NCBI GenBank assembly: GCA_024695725.1
Contig: JAILHQ010000055.1
Coordinates: forward strand, 1-20,076
Length of the DNA: 20,076 nucleotides
Direction: 5' to 3'
DNA from: Cyanobacteria bacterium RUI128
GTDB taxonomy: Bacteria > Cyanobacteriota > Vampirovibrionia > Gastranaerophilales > Gastranaerophilaceae
In this document: one piece after another, positions 14,404 to 20,076 of the stretch
Numbering within the stretch: position 1 is the stretch's first letter
Layout of the letters: each line of letters starts with the position of its first letter
Made by a program: the position numbers and the translations under genes
Notes under the pieces: generated by a model
What the model was told of the DNA's origin: nothing
The model's input: only the letters and a program-made list of their open reading frames with translations
The model's database searches: none

Positions 14404-15752
14404 TAAACTATACCCTGAGCCTTCATTGCCTTAGCCAGTTTTTTGAAGGCAGCAATGTTTGCACCGGCAACATAGTTGCCGTTCAAATTAAACTCGTCAG
14501 AAGCTTCTTTACAAGCCTTGAAAATGTTAGTCATAATTGTATCCAGTTTAGCTTCAACTTCTTCAAATGTATGATAGAATCTCATACTGTTTTGAGACAT
14601 TTCAATTGCAGAAGTAGCAACACCGCCGGCGTTAGATGCTTTTGCCGGAGCAACAAGAACTTTATGTTCCTGCAAATATTTTGTAGCCTCTTCGGAACAA
14701 GGCATATTAGCACCTTCGCCCACTGCTATGACACCGTTAGCAACAAGATTCTTAGCATCTTCCAATATCAGTTCGTTTTGTGTTGCACAAGGAAGTGCAA
14801 CATCTGTCTTAATAGTCCAAACAGGGTTTTCTGTACCTGATTTTTCAAGATATTTTGCGTCTTTGTGGCATTCTAAATATTCTTTAATTCTGCCTCTTCT
14901 TACTTCTTTGATTTCTTTTACACAATCAAGATCAATACCGTTCTCATCATAGATACAGCCGTTTGAATCACTCATAGCAACGACTTTTGCACCCATAGCC
15001 TGAGCCTTTTCACAAGCATAGATAGCAACGTTTCCTGAGCCTGAAATAGTAACGGTTTTACCCATCAGACCTATATTATGAGCACCCAGCATCTCTCTCA
15101 TAAAGAACATCAGACCGTAGCCTGTAGCTTCTTTTCTTGCAAGAGAACCACCATATACAACGTCTTTACCTGTCAGGACACCACCTTCATAGGCATTTCT
15201 AATTCTTTTATACTGACCGAACAGATATCCGATTTCACGTCCGCCGACACCAATATCACCTGCCGGGACGTCAACATCTTGTCCGATATGTCTGTATAAT
15301 TCAGTCATAAAGCTTTGACAAAATCTCATGATTTCATCATCAGATTTTCCTTTAGGATCAAAATCACTGCCACCCTTTGCACCACCAATAGGCAAACCGG
15401 TCAAAGCATTCTTAAATATTTGTTCAAACCCCAAAAACTTCATTATACTGAGGTTTACGCTCGGGTGAAATCTCAGTCCGCCCTTGTAAGGTCCAAGTAA
15501 TGAATTATACTGTACACGATAACCTCTGTTTACAACAACCTGACCTTTGTCATTCATCCACGGAACTCTGAATAATACAATTCTTTCAGGTTCTGTCATT
15601 CTTTCAAGCAGAGCAATTCTTTCATACTCGCTGTGCTGTTCAATAACAGGTTCTATTGATGTTAAAACTTCATGTATAGCCTGCAGATACTCAGGCTGAT
15701 CCGCATTCTTTTTCGCAGTCTCTTCCAAAATTCTCTTTAAATAGTCATTCAT
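14403..15752 (-). CDS. gdhA: NADP-dependent glutamate dehydrogenase
   Basis: Reversibly aminates 2-oxoglutarate to glutamate; the biosynthetic NADP type by similarity. At 449 residues it is full length for the hexameric enzyme. The substrate site reads GPYKGGLRFHPSVNLSIMKF and GLPIGGAKGGSDFDP, with the catalytic Lys at 126. DVDVPAGDIGVGGREIGYLF follows. The Rossmann-fold domain has VTISGSGNVAIYACEKAQAM at about 233-252. The C-terminal GVIAVGEGANMP and NAGGVATSAIEMSQNSMR segments are typical. The ATG has GAGGAT 5 bases upstream. The gene has its own promoter (15781-15809) and is not in an operon with its neighbours. Confidence 0.98.
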   Translation of the reverse strand: MNDYLKRILEETAKKNADQPEYLQAIHEVLTSIEPVIEQHSEYERIALLERMTEPERIVLFRVPWMNDKGQVVVNRGYRVQYNSLLGPYKGGLRFHPSVNLSIMKFLGFEQIFKNALTGLPIGGAKGGSDFDPKGKSDDEIMRFCQSFMTELYRHIGQDVDVPAGDIGVGGREIGYLFGQYKRIRNAYEGGVLTGKDVVYGGSLARKEATGYGLMFFMREMLGAHNIGLMGKTVTISGSGNVAIYACEKAQAMGAKVVAMSDSNGCIYDENGIDLDCVKEIKEVRRGRIKEYLECHKDAKYLEKSGTENPVWTIKTDVALPCATQNELILEDAKNLVANGVIAVGEGANMPCSEEATKYLQEHKVLVAPAKASNAGGVATSAIEMSQNSMRFYHTFEEVEAKLDTIMTNIFKACKEASDEFNLNGNYVAGANIAAFKKLAKAMKAQGIV

Positions 15753-15780
15753 ATTCTATATCCTCATTGTGTCCTAGTTA

Positions 15781-15809
15781 ATTTTATAAAGCACATGGGA
15801 CAAATTCAA
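15781..15809 (-). promoter_or_regulatory. gdhA promoter
   Basis: On the minus strand, TTGAAT (15804-15809) is followed after 17 bp by TAAAAT (15781-15786), 29 bases before the gdhA ATG. Confidence 0.5.
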
Positions 15810-15835
15810 GAAAATGTTAAAAATTTTTACTCAAA

Positions 15836-15858
15836 CAAAAAAAAGAGCCTTTCGGCTC
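15836..15858 (-). terminator. Terminator of the 68-aa gene
   Basis: On the minus strand, stem GAGCC/GGCTC (15854-15858 and 15845-15849) has loop GAAA and is followed by an eight-base T-run. It ends the transcript of the 68-aa gene, whose stop is at 15972, before the gdhA promoter. The 113 bases between hold no ORF, only an imperfect inverted repeat GTGGA..TCCAC. Confidence 0.9.
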
Positions 15859-15971
15859 AGTTTAAAACATCATTAGAATAGATAGTGGATTCTGGATTCC
15901 ACAATAACTCTTCTAACACGTATTGTGTTTGAATACTTGTTATATGTATGATTTAGGTGCTTCCCCTAAGA

Positions 15972-16178
15972 TTAGCTGATTACGCCTAATGCGTGACCTT
16001 CTGCAGGGTTGTTTACAAGAGCTTCTTCTTTAACTATAGAAGCTAAGTGAGGGAGACCTAAAGTATTTACGATGTTGATTCCTTCTTCCTCAGATAATAA
16101 AGTGTTCTTTTTGTAGTCCACATTGTTGATAGTGTATCTACCAAAAACCGGTGTTGTTGCTGCTTCAAATTTTGCCAT
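15972..16178 (-). CDS. 68-aa hypothetical protein
   Basis: A small soluble protein, MAKFEAATTPVFGRYTINNV..., with an Asn/Glu-rich middle (LLSEEEGINIVNTLGLPHLA) and an ending GHALGVIS. It has no Cys, signal peptide or membrane segment and no recognised family. GAGG lies 9 bases before the ATG. It is monocistronic, with a terminator at 15836 and a long leader (16179-16300) that holds an 8-bp inverted repeat. The strong independent signals suggest an abundant or regulated small protein. Function unknown. Confidence 0.75.
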   Translation of the reverse strand: MAKFEAATTPVFGRYTINNVDYKKNTLLSEEEGINIVNTLGLPHLASIVKEEALVNNPAEGHALGVIS

Positions 16179-16243
16179 ATCCTATATCCTCTATTCTAAT
16201 GTATAAATCCTAATTACCTTTGAGATATATTGCTTATCTCTTA

Positions 16244-16264
16244 TGTATATATAAAGTATATACA
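16244..16264. repeat. AT-rich inverted repeat TGTATATA-N5-TATATACA in the leader of the 68-aa gene
   Basis: A perfect 8-bp inverted repeat with spacer TAAAG, 66 bases upstream of the 68-aa gene. A second inverted repeat, GAGATA-N7-TATCTC, lies at 16222-16240. Either could be an operator or part of a structured leader RNA. Confidence 0.5.
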
Positions 16265-16471
16265 TTCTGGGAAATTGCCTTTTTTGTTCTGTTTTGTTAA
16301 CACTTCTTAATAAACCCGGAAAAGCAGCTCGGGGCGCGGGCTGGATTTTGGCTAACTATCCTAATATTACAAAATATTACACATTTAAAACAAAAAATTA
16401 AAGTTTTTCCCAAAAATGTCGTTACTGAAAATGTAGGAATTAGATAAAAGAAAATTTAGGGAATGTGTGTT
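16265..16471. other. Intergenic region with a GC-rich block
   Basis: Divergent region between the 68-aa gene and the HExxH gene. It contains an out-of-character GC-rich stretch (16315-16344) able to form a short CAGCTC/GGGCTG hairpin. It also contains an AT-rich stretch with the direct repeat AATATTACA (two copies near 16372-16390). Promoters for both genes must lie here, but none is convincing by eye. Confidence 0.5.
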
Positions 16472-17050
16472 ATGTTAAAGAGAGTATTAGTGCTTTTAGC
16501 ATGTTTATTTGTGTTGTCTTCATCCGCGGTTTCCGCGATGAACGTAAAATATTTCAGTGACGATTTAAAAATAAGAGAAGCATTAACAATGCTTGATGAT
16601 ATAGGAGCAAAAGAGGTTTTTGATAACCTGCAAGAAAATTCAGTAAAGATCCAATTTTACGATTTAACACAAATCTCATACAGCTATGGTAAGCACTTCG
16701 CAATGAACACAACAGACACCTGGGGAAACAGATATATATTAATTAATTCAAGATATAAAAATGCACCGGCAGAACAAATAGCATGCCTTATCGCACACGA
16801 AAGCTGCCACAAAGGAAGAGTAGCAACATTAGCAGAAGAAACAACAGCTACAAGAACAGAAGCAAGATACTGGCAGGTATTAAAACACCGCAACCACACT
16901 TACGCAAACACAGCATTAACCAACAGATTAAACAGTCTCGCAAATCTTGAAAGTTCATCAACCGTAAACCACGATTACATACAGGACAGAATCTCAAACA
17001 GCAAGTTTTATCAATCACAATTAGCTGTCAGAGAAAGAAAGGCTTTTTAA
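16472..17050 (+). CDS. Secreted HExxH (zincin-like) protein
   Basis: A 192-residue exported protein. It has an N-terminal Sec signal peptide (MLKRVLVLLACLFVLSSSAVSA, likely cut near AVSA/MN). The HESCH motif at residues 109-113 sits in the helix AEQIACLIAHESCHKGR, with candidate third ligands E122, E123 and E130 downstream. It is therefore a plausible small zinc-dependent metallopeptidase, but no named family is recognised and Cys within the HExxH is unusual. The ATG at 16472 is chosen because AGGGA lies 9 bases upstream; an in-frame ATG at 16463 would sit one base from it. The C-terminal third is Asn/Ser/Arg-rich. The gene is followed by a strong terminator. Confidence 0.8.
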   Translation: MLKRVLVLLACLFVLSSSAVSAMNVKYFSDDLKIREALTMLDDIGAKEVFDNLQENSVKIQFYDLTQISYSYGKHFAMNTTDTWGNRYILINSRYKNAPAEQIACLIAHESCHKGRVATLAEETTATRTEARYWQVLKHRNHTYANTALTNRLNSLANLESSSTVNHDYIQDRISNSKFYQSQLAVRERKAF

Positions 17051-17104
17051 CCCCAAAGTATTGACTAACGAAAACATTTGATAATCTTAAAATATCAATT
17101 ACTG

Positions 17105-17129
17105 GCGATATCCTCGGATATCGCTTTTT
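17105..17129 (+). terminator. Terminator of the HExxH gene
   Basis: The perfect stem GCGATATC/GATATCGC (17105-17112 and 17117-17124) has tetraloop CTCG and is followed by five T's. Confidence 0.92.
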
Positions 17130-17248
17130 CTTTGGGTTACAGGGGTATTACACGTATGTTAATTTTTGTAACACATCCTTCAAAAATACTAAAGATTTAA
17201 AAAAAAATGCCGATATACATGTCACAGAACAATTAGAAAGGACGGTAT

Positions 17249-17404
17249 ATGTTAAAGAAAATTGAAATACCAACATGTAATACCTTCAGTGGCGTAGAAT
17301 ACATACTTCGAGGAGCAAAGAAACGCCGCTCTTCAGCAATGGCAAACGCAAGAAGAATGAATGCCGAAGTCGGTATCCAATCTCAATTGGTTGCTGTTAA
17401 GTAA
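17249..17404 (+). CDS. 51-aa basic hypothetical protein
   Basis: A 51-residue protein, MLKKIEIPTCNTFSGVEYIL..., with a positively charged middle (RGAKKRRSSAMANARRMN) and a single Cys. AAGGA lies 7 bases before the ATG, and a good terminator (17459-17480) follows. It is monocistronic. The charge suggests nucleic-acid or membrane contact. No family is recognised. It may be a small regulatory or ribosome-associated protein; this is only a guess. Confidence 0.65.
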   Translation: MLKKIEIPTCNTFSGVEYILRGAKKRRSSAMANARRMNAEVGIQSQLVAVK

Positions 17405-17458
17405 GTGAAACAACTATATTAAGGTCTATCGATTTAGTAAGATGATTGAGAGTTATTG

Positions 17459-17480
17459 AGCGGACTATAAGTCCGCTTTT
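17459..17480 (+). terminator. Terminator of the 51-aa gene
   Basis: The perfect stem AGCGGACT/AGTCCGCT (17459-17466 and 17470-17477) has loop ATA and is followed by a T-run. Confidence 0.92.
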
Positions 17481-17499
17481 ATTTATTAATAATAAACAC

Positions 17500-17528
17500 T
17501 TTATTTCAAAAATTATTTATGATAGAAT
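17500..17528 (+). promoter_or_regulatory. tRNA-Ser promoter
   Basis: TTTATT (17500-17505) is followed after 17 bp by TAGAAT (17523-17528), 17 bases before the tRNA start. Confidence 0.55.
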
Positions 17529-17545
17529 AGTTAAGCAATCGGCAT

Positions 17546-17635
17546 GGAGAAGTGGCCGAGTAGGCTTAAGGCGGCACCCTGCTAAGGTGTTGTAGGGATA
17601 ATTCTCTACCGTGGGTTCGAATCCCACCTTCTCCG
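17546..17635 (+). tRNA. tRNA-Ser (anticodon GCU)
   Basis: A full class II tRNA with a long variable arm. Acceptor stem GGAGAAG pairs with CTTCTCC, discriminator G. The anticodon loop CTGCTAA puts GCT at 17581-17583 (serine, AGC/AGU codons). The T-loop is GTTCGAATC. No CCA is encoded. The 3' end of the gene abuts the mobile element integrase, so it is the probable attachment site. Confidence 0.97.
17612..17635 (+). other. Probable element attachment core (attL/attR) at the tRNA 3' end
   Basis: The tRNA-Ser 3' half (17612-17635, ending CTTCTCCG) is the usual site for tyrosine-integrase elements, and the integrase begins just beyond it. The second copy needed for proof lies outside the window. 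Confidence 0.5.
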
Positions 17636-17639
17636 AATT

Positions 17640-17677
17640 AAAAAGAGTTTCAGCGATTTTGCTAAAACTCTTTTTTT
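17640..17677. terminator. Bidirectional terminator between tRNA-Ser and integrase
   Basis: The stem AAAAAGAGTTT/AAACTCTTTTT (17640-17650 and 17665-17675) continues after one mismatch with AGC/GCT; the loop is GATTTT. T-runs lie on both strands. It ends the tRNA transcript and the leftward integrase operon. Confidence 0.88.
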
Positions 17678-17723
17678 GTTGGCTATGTGTAAAATGCTCA
17701 CGGAATTGCTCACAATATTTTTT

Positions 17724-18824
17724 CTAAAAAACTTTTTTGCTTAGTTTGACCATTGCTTCGTCTTTTACCGAATTTAGTATTGATGTATAGATATCGTTTG
17801 TTGTTGATGTCCGAGCGTGGCCAATGTTTCTTGATATGAACGGCACAGGCACACCTGCCGAGTTCATTATATCTACGTACTCTCCCCTTAAATCGTGAAC
17901 ACGCATATAATTTCTTGGATAACCGCATAATTCAAGAAGTGTTTTAAATCTTTCATTTATCCAATTTGGACTGACAGGTTTGTTGTTTTTGCCTTTAAAC
18001 ATAAACCCGGAGAAAACATTGTATTTTCTTCTGTGCCAATTTATAACCTCGTTTAATTCGTCAGGATATCTTGCAATTCGTGTTGAGTTGTATGTTTTTG
18101 TTCGGGGTTTCAATTCCCTGCGTGTATATTGTTGATCTATGTATATTTCATTCCTATCTTGTTTTATCTTCTCAACACATACGGCCGAGTATTCTCCAAG
18201 TCTCATACCGACCAAATAAGCTAAACTGAATATACAATAGAAATCTGGCAATTTCTTTTTACATACAATTGCCATATTCTTTAATGCTTCAATCGTTAAC
18301 CTGTTTCTCAATATTTTAGGCTCTTTTATTTTGTCTATTTCTTTAAATGGGTTGAATTTAAACTTCTTTCTATGATATGTGAATACGGACATTCCGAACT
18401 TTCTACACCCATTTATTACATGCGGACTTGCACCTTTTTCTTGCAAATGTCTTACCCAATTGTTTAACACGTCCTCATTTAAGCTTTTAGCCTTTATATT
18501 GTATAACATTTGCATGTGGTTTTTAAAATAACCCTTATAATTGCTTACTGTCCCTTTTTCATATTCTGGGGACGCTTCGATTTCTTTTATAAATGCGTCT
18601 GCGAGTTGTTTAAATGTTGAGTCCGGGCATATAATAATATTGCCATCCTCTAATTCATTTAAAAATTCACGTTCGGCCTTTTTTGCTTCTTTTTCAGTTG
18701 TAAAACCGCTTTTACGCTTTTGTTTTCTCTTAGGGTTTCCGTTTGCATCATATTCATTAGACGGAATATCAACGCAAAATTCCCAAGAAAACTTTTTACC
18801 ATTGTACCTTTTGCGCACTGTCAT
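17724..18824 (-). CDS. int: Tyrosine-type site-specific integrase
   Basis: A 366-residue phage/ICE-type integrase for excision and integration of the flanking element. The N-terminus has an arm-binding region (1-65) with basic residues. A SAM-like core-binding domain follows (about 70-160). The catalytic domain is intact: R208 in YLVGMRLGEYS, H310-x-x-R313 in VHDLRGEY, H336 in NIGHARTSTT and the nucleophile Y346 in DIYTS. The length is normal. It reads toward the tRNA-Ser 3' end 89 bases away. The ATG shares one base with the stop of the excisionase-like gene (TAATG). Confidence 0.95.
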   Translation of the reverse strand: MTVRKRYNGKKFSWEFCVDIPSNEYDANGNPKRKQKRKSGFTTEKEAKKAEREFLNELEDGNIIICPDSTFKQLADAFIKEIEASPEYEKGTVSNYKGYFKNHMQMLYNIKAKSLNEDVLNNWVRHLQEKGASPHVINGCRKFGMSVFTYHRKKFKFNPFKEIDKIKEPKILRNRLTIEALKNMAIVCKKKLPDFYCIFSLAYLVGMRLGEYSAVCVEKIKQDRNEIYIDQQYTRRELKPRTKTYNSTRIARYPDELNEVINWHRRKYNVFSGFMFKGKNNKPVSPNWINERFKTLLELCGYPRNYMRVHDLRGEYVDIMNSAGVPVPFISRNIGHARTSTTNDIYTSILNSVKDEAMVKLSKKVF

Positions 18825-19039
18825 TATTTACTTCCTTTACGATAACAACTTTCTTTGTATTTGAGCAGATCTGCTTTTACAACTCGATAAACACCACCGT
18901 AGTTATAAACCCCGATATCATTCTCAAATATCCTACGTCTTGCCGTTGCGTATGGTATGCCTAATATTTCTGATGCTTCAGCAAGCGTTATTTCTTCGCT
19001 ATTACTACTGTTTAATCTGATTATATTATCGTCATTCAT
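18824..19039 (-). CDS. Excisionase-like DNA-binding protein (HTH)
   Basis: A 71-residue protein with a MerR/excisionase-type helix-turn-helix (ITLAEASEILGIPYATARRR, then IFENDIGVYNYGGVYRVVKADL). This is the layout of small Xis proteins that bend attachment-site DNA. I chose the ATG at 19039 because AGGAG lies 8 bases upstream; an earlier ATG (19063) has none. The stop overlaps the integrase start by one base, and the xis-int pairing supports the assignment. It could instead act as a repressor. Confidence 0.8.
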   Translation of the reverse strand: MNDDNIIRLNSSNSEEITLAEASEILGIPYATARRRIFENDIGVYNYGGVYRVVKADLLKYKESCYRKGSK

Positions 19040-19097
19040 ATTTATCACTCCTATCCTTTGCACTTTTTACAAAAAGTCATGAACTTTTGTAAATTCT

Positions 19098-19295
19098 CTA
19101 TCCTTTCAAAATATCTGCTATCTGTTCTTCAACGTAAAAAACTCTTTGATTATCTAACTCAATTCTTGTAGCATCCATAACATAATCTTCATTTATTGAA
19201 CAGATTTTATCTTTGTTTATATATACATATAATTCGTTTTTACAATATCCCTCTGCATTGATATTTTTATTTTTGAGTTTTATAAAATTATCCAT
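19098..19295 (-). CDS. 65-aa small element protein
   Basis: A short protein, MDNFIKLKNKNINAEGYCKN..., rich in Lys, Asn and Ile, ending VEEQIADILKG. It may form a compact beta-sheet fold (ELYVYINKDKICSI, MDATRIELDNQRVFYVEEQI) of the style of FlbD-like or phage-associated small proteins; I do not recognise a specific family. AAGGAG lies 8 bases upstream of the ATG. The start overlaps the stop of the preceding gene by 8 bases (ATGGATAA), which supports its reality. A 58-base gap separates it from the excisionase gene. Confidence 0.7.
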   Translation of the reverse strand: MDNFIKLKNKNINAEGYCKNELYVYINKDKICSINEDYVMDATRIELDNQRVFYVEEQIADILKG

Positions 19296-19731
19296 TCAAA
19301 ATACTCCTTATCTCTTTTCTCTCTTGCTCTGTTAGGTCTTGCCAAAGGGTGTTAATAAGTCCTGCTAAACTTTCTTCAAAGTTATCACCAGAAGCACCTT
19401 TTTGATAATAAAAATCAACAGGTCTGCTATCCCACGTTTCGTGTTCGCAATCACACAAACATTTTATAAAATCTTTTCGTGTGCTTTCATCATTTCCCGT
19501 TATCATATACATAGTTTGAAAGCCAATATCCCCATATTTATTGAGAATAAACTTAATCAGACTTAACTGCTTTTCGGGTGTGAATGGTGGGTATTCTGCA
19601 TTTTTACAATAAGGCGTCGCATCTTCAATATGTGCTTCACACTCTTTGCAATATAATTCATTACTTGAACATACTTTTGGTATTTGCTTTTTTACCCCTG
19701 CATTTTTATATAGTTTTGCTACTTCTGACAT
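19288..19731 (-). CDS. 147-aa element protein with Cys-rich N-terminal half
   Basis: A 147-residue protein starting MSEVAKLYKNAGVKKQ. The Cys residues in CSSNELYCKECEAHIEDATP-YC suggest one zinc-binding site, and two more Cys are in KCLCDCEHETWD. Next is PPFTPEKQLSLIKFILNKYG, a helical element of the type found in phage accessory proteins. No family is recognised. I chose the ATG at 19731 because GGAGG lies 7 bases upstream; an in-frame ATG 39 bases earlier has no RBS. The start overlaps the preceding 56-aa gene by 13 bases, and it leads into the 65-aa gene. Confidence 0.75.
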   Translation of the reverse strand: MSEVAKLYKNAGVKKQIPKVCSSNELYCKECEAHIEDATPYCKNAEYPPFTPEKQLSLIKFILNKYGDIGFQTMYMITGNDESTRKDFIKCLCDCEHETWDSRPVDFYYQKGASGDNFEESLAGLINTLWQDLTEQERKEIRSILNG

Positions 19732-19889
19732 TCTGTGTCCTCCAAATATCTTGTAAAATCTTTGTGCCATTTAAACCACTCACAATTATTCATATTGCAT
19801 ATTTTATTTTTTAAGCTTTTGACTGGACTGAAACACCAATATTGTCCGTTTCTCAATTTGTACGCATCAGGGCATATTTGTTTACTCAT
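19719..19889 (-). CDS. 56-aa Cys-rich element protein
   Basis: A 56-residue protein, MSKQICPDAYKLRNGQYWCF..., with Cys at 6, 19, 31, 36 and 54. The pairs could coordinate a metal (zinc-finger-like CPDAYKLRNGQYWC and KICNMNNC). It is Trp/Lys-rich. GGAGG lies 9 bases upstream. The start overlaps the stop of the YopX-like gene by 8 bases (ATGAGTAA) and its end overlaps the 147-aa gene by 13 bases. Function unknown. Confidence 0.7.
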   Translation of the reverse strand: MSKQICPDAYKLRNGQYWCFSPVKSLKNKICNMNNCEWFKWHKDFTRYLEDTECQK

Positions 19890-19905
19890 TTTCTGTGTCC
19901 TCCAA
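19731..19905 (-). repeat. Identical 15-base translation-initiation leader, two copies
   Basis: TTGGAGGACACAGAA occurs on the minus strand at 19745-19731 and 19905-19891, in each case just before or at an ATG. Each copy is also coding for Leu-Glu-Asp-Thr-Glu at the end of the upstream ORF. It is a duplicated ribosome-binding leader, not a chance match at this length. Confidence 0.85.
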
Positions 19906-20076
19906 TAAATCTGCGTTCTCGTATATATTGCCGATTACTTTACAATCATTAATTTCGGCATATTGAAAATCATTTAATGGTTTTGTCAGAAAAGAAGCAT
20001 ATTTGTTGTTAAAATAAATAATTGCTTTTTGTTTTCCAATATCCTCAAATTCATATTCGCATATATCCCCCTCATA
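19882..20076 (-). CDS. YopX-like phage protein, partial (runs off the right edge)
   Basis: The last 64 residues are visible, starting YEGDICEYEFEDIGKQKA and ending with VIGNIYENADLLEDTENE. This matches the C-terminal YopX-type pattern (YEGDI...ViGNiYENpeLL) of temperate-phage proteins, whose function is unknown. The start lies beyond the window. It overlaps the 56-aa gene by 8 bases. It strengthens the view that the element is phage-derived. Confidence 0.75.
   Translation of the reverse strand, partial: YEGDICEYEFEDIGKQKAIIYFNNKYASFLTKPLNDFQYAEINDCKVIGNIYENADLLEDTENE

Overview
The window is AT-rich bacterial DNA using the standard code. Protein types, gene order and the many short lineage-restricted proteins suggest a gut Melainabacteria/Gastranaerophilales-like bacterium (non-photosynthetic relatives of Cyanobacteria). 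That placement is an inference: no rRNA is present. The first 87 bases are a perfect inverted copy of bases 338-424, so the left edge looks like a contig end with a fold-back artefact that truncates a CHASE2 sensor gene.

Layout. 1-1000 (minus): a truncated CHASE2 membrane sensor and a 49-aa protein. 1184-3124 (plus): a long protein with helical ends and a GLUG-type beta-repeat middle. 3225-5961 (minus): a DivIVA/ATPase-E-like coiled-coil protein, then a three-gene unit of unknown membrane-associated proteins that begins with a previously hidden 47-aa ORF. 6191-9562 (plus): a minimal HD-GYP protein and leucyl-tRNA synthetase. 9644-12063 (minus): gmk-coaBC-Nif3-like operon. 12116-12298 (minus): a strong candidate for 6S RNA, with its own promoter, a long closing stem and a terminator. 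12365-13132 (minus): Rrf2 regulator and cupin. 13244-14343 (minus): a 56-aa zinc-ribbon protein and a YhcC-type radical SAM protein. 14403-15752 (minus): glutamate dehydrogenase. 15972-16178 (minus): a 68-aa orphan. 16472-17404 (plus): a secreted HExxH protein and a 51-aa basic protein. 17546-17635 (plus): tRNA-Ser(GCU).

From 17640 to the right edge lies the integrase end of an integrated mobile element (prophage or similar) seated against the 3' end of tRNA-Ser. It is a leftward train of tightly overlapping small genes: YopX-like (partial), a 56-aa Cys-rich protein, a 147-aa Cys-containing protein, a 65-aa protein, an excisionase-like HTH protein and a tyrosine integrase. Four starts overlap the previous stop by 1-13 bases, and two share an identical 15-base leader.

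The housekeeping part covers translation (leuS, tRNA-Ser), nucleotide and CoA synthesis (gmk, coaBC), nitrogen assimilation (gdhA), redox or stress sensing (Rrf2/cupin) and c-di-GMP-type signalling (HD-GYP). Most units are separated by clear intrinsic terminators. The most interesting items are the candidate 6S RNA, the mobile element with its unknown small genes, the 47-aa coupled ORF, and the GLUG-containing surface-type protein.
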